From Clostridium sp. AN503 (lineage in GTDB: Bacteria; Bacillota; Clostridia; Lachnospirales; Lachnospiraceae): DNA of 64,000 nt. How positions within the stretch are numbered: position 1 is the stretch's first letter; the number at the start of each line of letters is the position of its first letter. Below the pieces are notes generated by a model. It worked only from the letters and a program-made list of their open reading frames with translations. It did no database searches and was not told the DNA's origin. The position numbers were made by a program, and so were the translations under genes. Of this stretch, positions 56,065 to 63,963 are shown in pieces. The DNA is taken from the NCBI RefSeq assembly GCF_040719375.1, contig NZ_JBFDTP010000001.1, positions 1,518,817-1,582,816 on the forward strand. Reading direction: 5' to 3'.

Positions 56065-57294
56065 ATGGCAAATGTATCCTCAAGTAACGGTCTCGAAAAG
56101 CGTCCGAAGCTCCGCTTTCCGGGGTTTGATGAGCCGTACAGAACGAAACCATTAGGTAAAATAGCTTCTCTGGTTAATCGTACTGATCCTGAATCAAATG
56201 CGCCCATTATGATGCTCAGTGCCGGAAATGGCTTCATTATGCAGTCCGAAAAGTATTCCAGAGAGAATGCCGGACAGAGCCTCAAAAAATACATTCTCCT
56301 GAAACAAGGCGAATTGGCGTATAATCACGGCGCATCTAAGGCTAAACAGTTTGGCTGTTGCTATGAACTTACTGAGCCAGAAGCACGAATCCCCTATGTG
56401 TATCATTGCTTCAAGGTCATGGATGCAGAATATACGCCATATATTGCGATGGCTCTCAACAATGCGAAAATGGACAAACAGCTTAAACGGCTTGTATCAT
56501 CAAGTGTTCGCATGGACGGATTGCTCAACATTTCCTTTGAGGATTATATGAGCGTGACGCTTCATCTTCCTTCATCCGATGAGCAGAAGCGTATAGCCGA
56601 TTTCCTCAAAAAAATTGATAAGCGCATCGCCGTGCAGGAAAGACTTCTTGCATCCCTCAAGAAGTATAAAAGAGGTGTCATGCAGCACATCTTCCATCAG
56701 CATGACAATCAGGACGGCGAAGTGTGGACTTGCGTTCGGTTAGGCGACATTTTCAAAAAAGCATCGCGTCGGAATACAAACGGTAAGGTGAAGAATGTAA
56801 TAACCAACTCTGCTGAATGCGGACTTATTCCTCAGCGTGACTTCTTTGATAAAGATATTGCGGTCGATGGAAATACCGCAAATTACTATGTTATTGAAGA
56901 GGGCGATTTTGTTTACAATCCAAGGAAGTCGAATACCGCACCATACGGGCCGTTTAACAGATATACCCTCAGTGAAAGAGGTATCATATCGCCTCTATAC
57001 ACTTGCCTTGTGCTAAAAGCAGACATAAACCCCTCATACCTCGCATGGTATTTTAAGAGTGATGCTTGGCACAGATACATTTACGATAACGGCTCACAAG
57101 GAGTTCGTCATGACCGAGTATCTATGACAGACGATTTACTCATGGGTATTCCGGTATTGTTTCCTGATCAAGCAACACAACAAATATATGCGGATATGCT
57201 TGATAAGGTAGAGTTTCGGCTACAAGCAGCTCAAAAGGAATATGAACTTCTGATAAAGGCGAAAGACGGTTATGTGCAACAGCTCTTTACATGA
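56065..57294 (+). CDS. hsdS: Type I specificity subunit S, expressed copy of an inverting locus
   Basis: 409 residues. Common N-terminal stretch (SSNGLEKRPKLRFPGFDEPY), target recognition domain 1 (about 25-185), central conserved helix with LASLKKYKRG (about 195-205), recognition domain 2 (about 215-385), C-terminal helix ending QQLFT. It is the only one of four hsdS units with a start codon, placed 2 bases after hsdM. Its 5' repeat (from 56078) and central repeat (56660-56675) recur in the silent units downstream. Domain 1 is duplicated exactly in the third silent cassette. Its 3' end overlaps the oppositely oriented half cassette by 8 bases. Confidence 0.95.
   Translation: MANVSSSNGLEKRPKLRFPGFDEPYRTKPLGKIASLVNRTDPESNAPIMMLSAGNGFIMQSEKYSRENAGQSLKKYILLKQGELAYNHGASKAKQFGCCYELTEPEARIPYVYHCFKVMDAEYTPYIAMALNNAKMDKQLKRLVSSSVRMDGLLNISFEDYMSVTLHLPSSDEQKRIADFLKKIDKRIAVQERLLASLKKYKRGVMQHIFHQHDNQDGEVWTCVRLGDIFKKASRRNTNGKVKNVITNSAECGLIPQRDFFDKDIAVDGNTANYYVIEEGDFVYNPRKSNTAPYGPFNRYTLSERGIISPLYTCLVLKADINPSYLAWYFKSDAWHRYIYDNGSQGVRHDRVSMTDDLLMGIPVLFPDQATQQIYADMLDKVEFRLQAAQKEYELLIKAKDGYVQQLFT
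56078..56675 (+). repeat. 598-bp inverted repeat, copy 1 (inside expressed hsdS)
   Basis: Covers the 5' repeat, recognition domain 1 and central repeat of hsdS. Its inverted partner is 59819-60416; positions pair by a constant sum of 116494. Identity breaks at 56077 and 56676. I compared the ends and several internal stretches directly and found no difference. Confidence 0.9.
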
Positions 57295-57897
57295 AGAGCT
57301 GCTGCATCAATCCTTTCTTTGTAGAAACGAGTCTCTTTAGAATACTCTCTTGCGTGAGTAAAGTTTTCTCTATTACAGCCAGAAATTTCACTATTTGTTC
57401 TTGTTCTGAAATAGATGGCAAGAGAACATCCTGATTCAAAACAGTTTTGCGATCAATCCCTTCAATCAACCCCGTAGCAGACTGCTTCATCTTCTCAGAG
57501 AGATGAAGTGTGAGATAAAAGCAAAACTCCTTGATCATCGTTTCGTGAGGACGCAAAGCCATAAATTGCCTTGCTATATGCACTTTTTCTTGAGAAAGCA
57601 TTACTACTGCACCAGATCCAGAGCCTTTACATACAAGTAGCGTATCTCCATAATAAGCGAAACACCGAGGTGTAGTTGTCCATCTTGAGACAACAGATTT
57701 ACCATCGACAATACAACTTGCTCCCGTCATGTAAGGCGTTCCTTCCCCATGATCATTGTAATCAGATGGGGCAAAATCCTGACCAGATTGAAGAGTGATC
57801 AGCTCGCTCAATTTATGACTTTCCCATTTCGGCATATTCTCAGCAAGAGTTAATTCTTGAGTGAAAAGGCTCTTAATGGCTCCTCTTTTATACTTCT
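57287..57897 (-). pseudogene. Silent hsdS half cassette (recognition domain 2 only)
   Basis: Reads leftward from the central repeat AGAAGTATAAAAGAGG (57897-57882) as KYKRGAIKSLFTQEL..., through MPKWESHKLSELITL to QQLFM at 57287. It has a complete second-half recognition domain and C-terminal helix but no first half, no 5' repeat and no start signal. An internal ATG (57835) is not preceded by a ribosome binding site. Inversion between its central repeat and that of the expressed gene (56660-56675) would replace recognition domain 2. Confidence 0.88.
57882..57897. repeat. Central recombination repeat, one of four copies
   Basis: The 16-bp core AGAAGTATAAAAGAGG occurs at 56660-56675 (+), 57882-57897 (-), 58603-58618 (+) and 59819-59834 (-). 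It encodes the KKYKRG turn between the two recognition domains in every hsdS unit. Alternating orientation allows inversions of about 1.2 kb and 3.2 kb from the expressed gene. Confidence 0.88.
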
Positions 57898-57929
57898 GAC
57901 TAAGTACGCAGAAAAGCTATGAAAAAAGA

Positions 57930-57978
57930 CAAAATCCCTTACAATAGCGGAAACTCTCTGCTATTGCAAGGGATTTTG
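57930..57978. terminator. Strong hairpin terminator between hsdS units
   Basis: CAAAATCCCTTACAATAGC (57930-57948) pairs with GCTATTGCAAGGGATTTTG (57960-57978), one mismatch, 11-nt loop. It separates the half cassette from the second cassette. Probably stops read-through from the hsd operon into the silent units. Confidence 0.7.
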
Positions 57979-58014
57979 CTTTAAGTTCTTGCTCCTGTTC
58001 AGTTGGAAAATAGA

Positions 58015-59234
58015 CCTCAAGTAACGGTCTCGAAAAGCGTCCGAAACTCCGCTTTCCGGGCTTTGACGAGCCGTGGAAGGCGGCACTCCTTTCGGACTAT
58101 TTTTCCAAAAATATCAAGAAAAATGCTGATGGTGCGATAACCAATGTTATCTGTAATTCAGCAAAGCAGGGGCTTATTCCGCAGCGTGACTATTTTGATA
58201 AGGACATCGCAAACAGCGATAATACAGATGGGTACTATATTATCGAGACAAATGATTTTGTTTATAATCCCCGAAAATCTACCGATGCACCCTACGGTCC
58301 CATAAGCAGTTATAAATATCCAAAAGCAGGAATAGTGTCCCCATTGTACCTGTGCTTCCGAGCAAAGCAGGAGATCAATCCTCTGTATTTTGAATGGTAC
58401 TTCCGTTCGTCGGCATGGCATCGGTATATCTATATGTCCGGTGACAGCGGTGCAAGGCATGATAGGGTGAGTATCAAGGATGATACTTTTTTTGCAATGC
58501 CCATAAATATCCCCCCAGCACAGGAACAGGATAGAATTGCGTTGTTCCTTAATGCCATAGAGCAAAGGATTGATAAACAGCGTTCTTTGGTTGAAGCCCT
58601 CAAGAAGTATAAAAGAGGAGCCATTCAGCGAGCATTCTCCGAAAGAAAAGAAAACGACAAAGCTCGTTATCCCAAATGGAAACTATCATCTTTTGGTGAA
58701 TTTTTTACAGAGCAAACGATAAAGACATCAAACAGCCCAGACACGCCTTTAGTCAGCCTCACTGTTGAGGATGGAATAATACCCAAAACAGAACGTTATT
58801 ACCGAGAGTTTCTTGTAACTAAAGAGGGGGACACCTACAAAGCAATCAAGCCCGGTTGGTTTGCATATAATCCTATGAATGCCCATCTGGGAGCAATCGC
58901 CCCTAATCATCTTGGATATACTGCTGCTGTTTCAGGCTATTATAATATCTTTTCTGTAAATGAAGCTGATACTATTAGTTTCTGGGAAGAATACCTGACA
59001 TCGTACCCCATGCTAATTCACTACAAGCTCATCGCTACGGGATCGCTTATTGAAAAGCAACGAGTGCATTATTCTCAGTTTGTTGGCATTCGTCGGAGTT
59101 TACCGTCAGTGGAAGAACAAAAGCACTTGTCCAAGTTATTTCAGACATTAAATGCAAAAATAGCAAATGCCGAAAGCATAGAGCGCCAGTTGGTTAGAAT
59201 GCATATCTCCCTCTTGCAGCAGCTTTTTATATAA
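58015..59234 (+). pseudogene. Silent full-length hsdS cassette 2 (no start codon)
   Basis: Begins with the same 5' repeat as hsdS (CCTCAAGTAACGGTCTCG at 58015) in frame SSNGLEKRPKLRFPGFDEPW, but an in-frame TAG at 58011-58013 replaces the start region. Recognition domain 1 (YFSKNIKKNADGAITN..., to about 58590), central repeat at 58603-58618, recognition domain 2 (YPKWKLSSFGEFF...), ending LLQQLFI. All intact apart from the missing start. Its domain 1 resembles domain 2 of the expressed HsdS (both contain GLIPQRD, FVYNPRKS and APYGP). Direct in orientation to the expressed gene. Confidence 0.9.
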
Positions 59235-60416
59235 AGAGCTGTTGTTGCAAACCGGCTCTAATAGAAAGCAGGTATTCAAGATTGTTTTGCGCTCTATCTG
59301 CCCTCTGGTCAAATGCTGACAAAAAGGCTGCAATGCGACACTGCTCTTCGTAGATGGGCAAGATAAGTTCAATTTCTCGGCACTTTTCTTGATTTAACTT
59401 AGGTTGTGCTGTGCCAGTGTTGTAGCGTGTATAATCAAGACTTTCAAGTAGCTCACATAAGAACTTGATGTTTTGTCCGGCTTTAGGGCGCATTACATGA
59501 GCATGATTATTTACCCAATATTTTCCCGCTGCGATAAAGCATAACGGAGTGCTACGATTAAGAATATTTGCCCCATCTTCACCAAGAAGAAGTAATGGCT
59601 CATCGAAAATATAATCATCAATGTAGTCAATGATGCCGGATGCGCCATAATACGGGTATCTTCCTTGCCTTTTGGCTCTGTCTGCACTTTCAAGCGGTTT
59701 TCGTTGTCCGTCGAGAAAATCCACTGCATCTTGCAACGTGCAGGTTATCCATTTTGGATATGATTTTCCATCAACATCAGAGAACATTATTTGATGTGAT
59801 AGAATTGCCGATACGAATCCTCTTTTATACTTCTTGAGGGATGCAAGAAGTCTTTCCTGCACGGCGATGCGCTTATCAATTTTTTTGAGGAAATCGGCTA
59901 TACGCTTCTGCTCATCGGATGAAGGAAGATGAAGCGTCACGCTCATATAATCCTCAAAGGAAATGTTGAGCAATCCGTCCATGCGAACACTTGATGATAC
60001 AAGCCGTTTAAGCTGTTTGTCCATTTTCGCATTGTTGAGAGCCATCGCAATATATGGCGTATATTCTGCATCCATGACCTTGAAGCAATGATACACATAG
60101 GGGATTCGTGCTTCTGGCTCAGTAAGTTCATAGCAACAGCCAAACTGTTTAGCCTTAGATGCGCCGTGATTATACGCCAATTCGCCTTGTTTCAGGAGAA
60201 TGTATTTTTTGAGGCTCTGTCCGGCATTCTCTCTGGAATACTTTTCGGACTGCATAATGAAGCCATTTCCGGCACTGAGCATCATAATGGGCGCATTTGA
60301 TTCAGGATCAGTACGATTAACCAGAGAAGCTATTTTACCTAATGGTTTCGTTCTGTACGGCTCATCAAACCCCGGAAAGCGGAGCTTCGGACGCTTTTCG
60401 AGACCGTTACTTGAGG
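59227..60416 (-). pseudogene. Silent full-length hsdS cassette 3, inverted (no start codon)
   Basis: Reads leftward from the 5' repeat at 60416, preceded by an in-frame TAA instead of a start. Recognition domain 1 is identical to that of the expressed gene (598-bp repeat). The central repeat is at 59834-59819. Domain 2 is different (YPKWITCTLQDAVDFLDGQRKP...), ending QQLFI at 59227 and overlapping cassette 2 by 8 bases tail to tail. Inversion with the expressed gene at the central repeat would exchange domain 2; inversion at the 5' repeat would exchange the whole gene. Confidence 0.9.
59819..60416 (-). repeat. 598-bp inverted repeat, copy 2 (silent cassette 3)
   Basis: Inverted partner of 56078-56675. 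Such long identity between an expressed and a silent unit is expected from recent inversion or gene conversion and itself gives a large target for homologous recombination. Confidence 0.9.
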
Positions 60417-60470
60417 TTTATAATGCCTTGATTATCCCTCTATCAGATAATATCCGTGGAGGTGGTCAAT

Positions 60471-61418
60471 ATGACTCAAAATACACAATTCAAGACGCTG
60501 TTGAACACTTGGTTAAATCAAAAGAAACCAATGATCACACCGTCAACCCACGCCAGTTTTACGCTGATAGCCGAAAATCATTTGATACCGCACTTCGGCA
60601 AGCGTAAAATTGGCAGCATCACCGAGCCAGATATTCAGAGCTACATATCGTATCTCTACGAGTCTGGTCGGCTGGACAAATCTGGCGGTCTCACTGTAAA
60701 GACCATTCGAGATGTGATTCTCGTGCTGCGGCTTGCTATGGAGTATGCCTACAAAGAGAGGGCAATACCGCTGCTCAACTGGGACTTAATAGAGTACCCC
60801 AAAGAGCTGGGCATCAAAAAGGTGATTTCTCTGTCTAAAGATCAGGAGCAAGCTCTAATTCAGTGCATCTACATGGATCTGAACCGGAAAACTGCCGGTA
60901 TACTCATCGCACTGTTTACCGGTGTGCGGATTGGTGAACTCTGCGGCTTACAGATGAAGGACATCTCTCTTGCCGATAAGACCATCAATATCAACAAGAC
61001 TGTCCAGCGTATCTATGACAAAAAGAAGGGAGCGTCCTATCTGCACATAGGACCGCCCAAAACCAAAACATCAGCTCGGACAATTCCTGTTCCGTCTCTG
61101 CTCATGAACATCATCAAGAAGTTTTATACGGAAAATCCCAACCATTACTTCTTGACAGGGAAAACAAAGCCGACAGAGCCTCGCACATACCGTCAATTCT
61201 TTTCCCGTTTTCTGAAACGGAACGGTCTGGAAAAGGTGAAATTTCATGAAATTCGCCATACTTTTGCCGTGAGGGCAATCGAGATACCTGAGTTTGATAT
61301 TAAATCTCTCTCGGAAATCTTAGGGCACAAAAATGTGTCCTTTACGCTGAATGTCTATGGCAGTGCAAATCTCCAACAGAAGGTTAAGTGTATGAACTTA
61401 TTAAATGATCTTCTGTAA
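60471..61418 (+). CDS. Tyrosine recombinase, probable hsdS invertase
   Basis: 315 residues from ATG 60471 (GGAGGTGG 5 bases upstream). N-terminal SAM-like core-binding domain (about 5-105) and catalytic domain with R153 (TGVRIGELCG), a candidate Lys in PPKTKTS, H259-x-x-R262 (HEIRHTF), H286 (LGHKNVSF) and nucleophile Y296 (NVYG). All catalytic residues are present. It lies 54 bases from the end of silent cassette 3, the position taken by the inverting recombinase in other multi-hsdS loci. Inferred role: site-specific inversion at the hsdS repeats. Confidence 0.9.
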   Translation: MTQNTQFKTLLNTWLNQKKPMITPSTHASFTLIAENHLIPHFGKRKIGSITEPDIQSYISYLYESGRLDKSGGLTVKTIRDVILVLRLAMEYAYKERAIPLLNWDLIEYPKELGIKKVISLSKDQEQALIQCIYMDLNRKTAGILIALFTGVRIGELCGLQMKDISLADKTININKTVQRIYDKKKGASYLHIGPPKTKTSARTIPVPSLLMNIIKKFYTENPNHYFLTGKTKPTEPRTYRQFFSRFLKRNGLEKVKFHEIRHTFAVRAIEIPEFDIKSLSEILGHKNVSFTLNVYGSANLQQKVKCMNLLNDLL

Positions 61419-61423
61419 AAATT

Positions 61424-61466
61424 GACGGGCAGGACGGAATTTTACCGTTCCTGCTCGTGTCTTTTT
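61424..61466 (+). terminator. Intrinsic terminator after the recombinase gene
   Basis: GACGGGCAGGACGG (61424-61437) pairs with CCGTTCCTGCTCGTGTC (61445-61461) with small mismatches, loop AATTTTA, followed by TTTTT. Starts 6 bases after the stop. Confidence 0.8.
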
Positions 61467-61501
61467 GCAGTCTTTTATACTCAGCCGTCCGCTCCTGCTT
61501 T

Positions 61502-61517
61502 GTAAGCGTCAAATAAG
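61502..61517 (+). repeat. IS66 left inverted repeat
   Basis: GTAAGCGTCAAATAAG, exact inverted match to 63948-63963. The GTAAGCG start is characteristic of IS66 ends. Confidence 0.9.
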
Positions 61518-61615
61518 AACGTGTAGTGAAATATTTGGCGTTCTCCTGTAAACTTGGGGTTAGAGTTTTTAGAGTTCACTCCTAAAACTCTAAATCCAGA
61601 TAAAGGAGAATACCC

Positions 61616-62035
61616 ATGAACATTTCCGCTTTAACTCCGGATAAACAGGTTAAATTTCAGTACTGGCTGGATGTGATCCGGCAATGCAGAGCCTCCGGCC
61701 TGACGAACCAGGCATGGTGCGAACAGCATGATATCTCTTTAAAAAGCTATTATTACTGGATCGCAAAAATCCGGAAGCTGGCGCTTGAGGAACTGCCTCG
61801 AAAGAATCATGGAAGCAGGCCGGTAATGGAGCAGACTGTACCGGCGCTGGATGCGGCCCCGGAATTTACGGAGGTATCCTTTTGCGGCAGACAGGATTCC
61901 AGCGCCGCTCCTGCAGCAGTAATCCACATCCATACCGTGACTGTTGATCTCTTTGGGGATACGCCCCGGGTACACGGATATGAGAAAACAGCTGGACGGT
62001 CTGATCGATATCATCCAGTACAGCTTCCGGCTTGA
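61616..62035 (+). CDS. tnpA: IS66 accessory protein TnpA
   Basis: 139 residues. N-terminal HTH-like region (FQYWLDVIRQCRASGLTNQAWCEQHDISLKSYYYW) typical of IS66 TnpA, variable tail. AAGGAG before the ATG. Overlaps tnpB by about 90 bases in another frame, as usual. Required with TnpB for transposition in studied IS66 elements. Confidence 0.92.
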   Translation: MNISALTPDKQVKFQYWLDVIRQCRASGLTNQAWCEQHDISLKSYYYWIAKIRKLALEELPRKNHGSRPVMEQTVPALDAAPEFTEVSFCGRQDSSAAPAAVIHIHTVTVDLFGDTPRVHGYEKTAGRSDRYHPVQLPA

Positions 62036-62297
62036 CCCTTACAGCAATTCCCTGTCCCTTTTCTGTGGGAAACGGGCGGACCGGATCAAGGCAGTCCATT
62101 ATGAAGGAGACGGTTTCTGCCTTTTCTATAAGCGCTACGAAAACGGCCGTCTCCAATGGCCGCGCACAGGTGAAGAAGCCAGACAGATCTCCCATCAGCA
62201 GCTCCGCTGGCTGTTGGAAGGCCTGAACCCGGAGCAACCAAAAGCTGTTCGCAGCCGGACTCCCCCGAAACCTGAAAAACCCGGAAATTCCTTATAA
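61944..62297 (+). CDS. tnpB: IS66 accessory protein TnpB (Orf2)
   Basis: 117 residues from a TTG at 61944; an in-frame ATG at 61980 is the alternative. Family signature PGYTDMRKQLDGL...LFCGKRADRIKAVHYEGDGFCLFYKRYENGRLQWP. Unrelated to the IS200/IS605 TnpB nuclease despite the name. Confidence 0.92.
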   Translation: MISLGIRPGYTDMRKQLDGLIDIIQYSFRLDPYSNSLSLFCGKRADRIKAVHYEGDGFCLFYKRYENGRLQWPRTGEEARQISHQQLRWLLEGLNPEQPKAVRSRTPPKPEKPGNSL

Positions 62298-62328
62298 ATA
62301 CTGGAAAATCCTGCTGTTTTATGGTACA

Positions 62329-63897
62329 ATGGCTCTATCAGAACAGGAAGGTTTTCAGCCTATGCCGGATACAGAACAGGAGTACAAAAAGCAGATCAAA
62401 GAACTGGAACAGCAGGTCCGGCTCCTTAGGGAGCAAGTTGCTTTCCTTACCCGTAAACTTTACGGAACAAAATCGGAGAAGACGTCTGTCCTTGAAATAG
62501 AGGGACAGATGTCTCTTTTTAATGAAATGGAATCCTGTGCCGGTCTGGATGCCCATGAACCGGATCTGGCGGAAGTCGAAAAACATCTGCGGAAAAGGAA
62601 ACATGCCGGCCAGCGGGAAAAACTGATAAAAGACATCCCCCGCAGCAAAGTGCTCCCCACGATCGACGAAAGTGAACAGATCTGTGAAAGATGCGGAGGC
62701 GCCATGGTAAAAGTCGGAGAGGAGTTTGTCCGTACTGAGGTACAGTTCATCCCTGCCAGTCTCAAGGTGATTGACCATTACCGGGAAACCTATGAATGCA
62801 GGACATGCCGCAAAAACGGAACACCTTATATGGAGAAGTCCCCGGTGCCCTGTGCCCCGGTCATGCACTCCCTTGCGTCTGCTTCCACGATCGCATGGCT
62901 CATCCGCCAGAAGTTTGAACCGGGCATCCCATTATACCGCCAGGAAAAGGAATGGGAGGCCTTGGGCCTTTCCCTGAGCAGGGCGACGATGTCGAACTGG
63001 CTCCTGGCCGCCTGTCGGGACTGGCTTTCCTGTGTGGTCTCCCATCTCAGGCGGGAACTTCTGAAACAGGAGTATCTGCACATCGATGAAACCCACGTAC
63101 AAGCGCTGAAGGAACCAGGGAGGAAGAACACTTCGGATTCTTATATGTGGGTATACTGCAGCATCAGGGACTGCAAACAGCCGGTCCGGTATTTTGAGTA
63201 CCAGCCAGGGAGGGGCGGGAAATATCCGGAAGCATTTTTAAAAGGCTATACCGGATATATCCATACGGATGCTTATTCCGGGTACAATGGGGTGAAAGGG
63301 GTTACAAGATGCCTGTGCTACACCCACCTGCGCCGCGCTTTTGTGAACGCGCTGCCCAAAGACATCCATGACCCGGAAGCTTCCAAACCTGCGGAAGCAG
63401 TCGTTCGCCTGAATAAGCTGTTTGAGATAGAAAAGGAACTGGACGGTCTTCTCCCGGAACAAAAGAAAAAGGAACGGATCAACCGCGAGAAACGGCTTCT
63501 CGAGGCTTTCTGGTCGTGGGCAGAGACAAGTTCTGCCGGAGAACTGCCAAAGTCGAAGCTTCATACAGCTTTCCGATATGCCCTGAACAACCGACAGGAA
63601 TTCTTCAATTATCTGGAAGACGGGCACTGTTCGATCAGCAACTCACTTGCGGAGAACTGTATTCGTCCGTTTGTGATCGGCCGGAAGAACTGGCTGTTTG
63701 CGGGAAGTCCGAAGGGTGCCGCGGCAAGTGCAGGAATCTACACGCTGGTCGAGACAGCGAAAGCCAATGGCCTGAATGCAATGAAATATATCAAATATAT
63801 CCTGTCAGATATGCCGGGGAGTAGATTTCTTGAAAATCCGGAATATCTGGATGACTATCTGCCATGGGATCCCATGGTACAGGAACGGTGCCGATAA
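62329..63897 (+). CDS. tnpC: IS66 transposase TnpC
   Basis: 522 residues. Coiled-coil N-terminus (EYKKQIKELEQQVRLLREQVAFL), zinc-finger region (CERCGGAMVKVG...CRTCRKNG), then the DDE domain: YLHIDETHVQ, YIHTDAYSGYNGV, and the Glu in SLAENCIRPFVIGRKNWLFAGSPKGAAASA. Full length for the family. A start at ATG 62362, with GGAAGG upstream, is also possible. Confidence 0.94.
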   Translation: MALSEQEGFQPMPDTEQEYKKQIKELEQQVRLLREQVAFLTRKLYGTKSEKTSVLEIEGQMSLFNEMESCAGLDAHEPDLAEVEKHLRKRKHAGQREKLIKDIPRSKVLPTIDESEQICERCGGAMVKVGEEFVRTEVQFIPASLKVIDHYRETYECRTCRKNGTPYMEKSPVPCAPVMHSLASASTIAWLIRQKFEPGIPLYRQEKEWEALGLSLSRATMSNWLLAACRDWLSCVVSHLRRELLKQEYLHIDETHVQALKEPGRKNTSDSYMWVYCSIRDCKQPVRYFEYQPGRGGKYPEAFLKGYTGYIHTDAYSGYNGVKGVTRCLCYTHLRRAFVNALPKDIHDPEASKPAEAVVRLNKLFEIEKELDGLLPEQKKKERINREKRLLEAFWSWAETSSAGELPKSKLHTAFRYALNNRQEFFNYLEDGHCSISNSLAENCIRPFVIGRKNWLFAGSPKGAAASAGIYTLVETAKANGLNAMKYIKYILSDMPGSRFLENPEYLDDYLPWDPMVQERCR

Positions 63898-63947
63898 CCA
63901 CTGCCCTCTTAGCATAGAGTGTTAGTGGTTATTTTTCTATCCACTAT

Positions 63948-63963
63948 CTTATTTGACGCTTAC
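63948..63963 (-). repeat. IS66 right inverted repeat
   Basis: CTTATTTGACGCTTAC, complementary to the left end. The 37 bases beyond it to the window end show nothing recognisable. Confidence 0.9.

Larger units (their letters stand above)
61502..63963 (+). mobile_element. IS66-family insertion sequence
   Basis: About 2462 bp, bounded by inverted repeats GTAAGCGTCAAATAAG, containing tnpA, tnpB and tnpC in the order normal for IS66. All three frames are open. The 8-bp flanks (CCTGCTTT left, CTTATAAA right) do not match, so no target duplication is visible. Confidence 0.92.

Noticed and set aside
57835..57835. Independent start of a short HsdS protein at the internal ATG of the half cassette
   Set aside because: Homology continues upstream of this ATG to the central repeat and no ribosome binding site precedes it.
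61944..62297. IS66 TnpB as an RNA-guided nuclease
   Set aside because: IS66 TnpB is an unrelated small accessory protein; no RuvC-like motifs or omega-RNA features are present.
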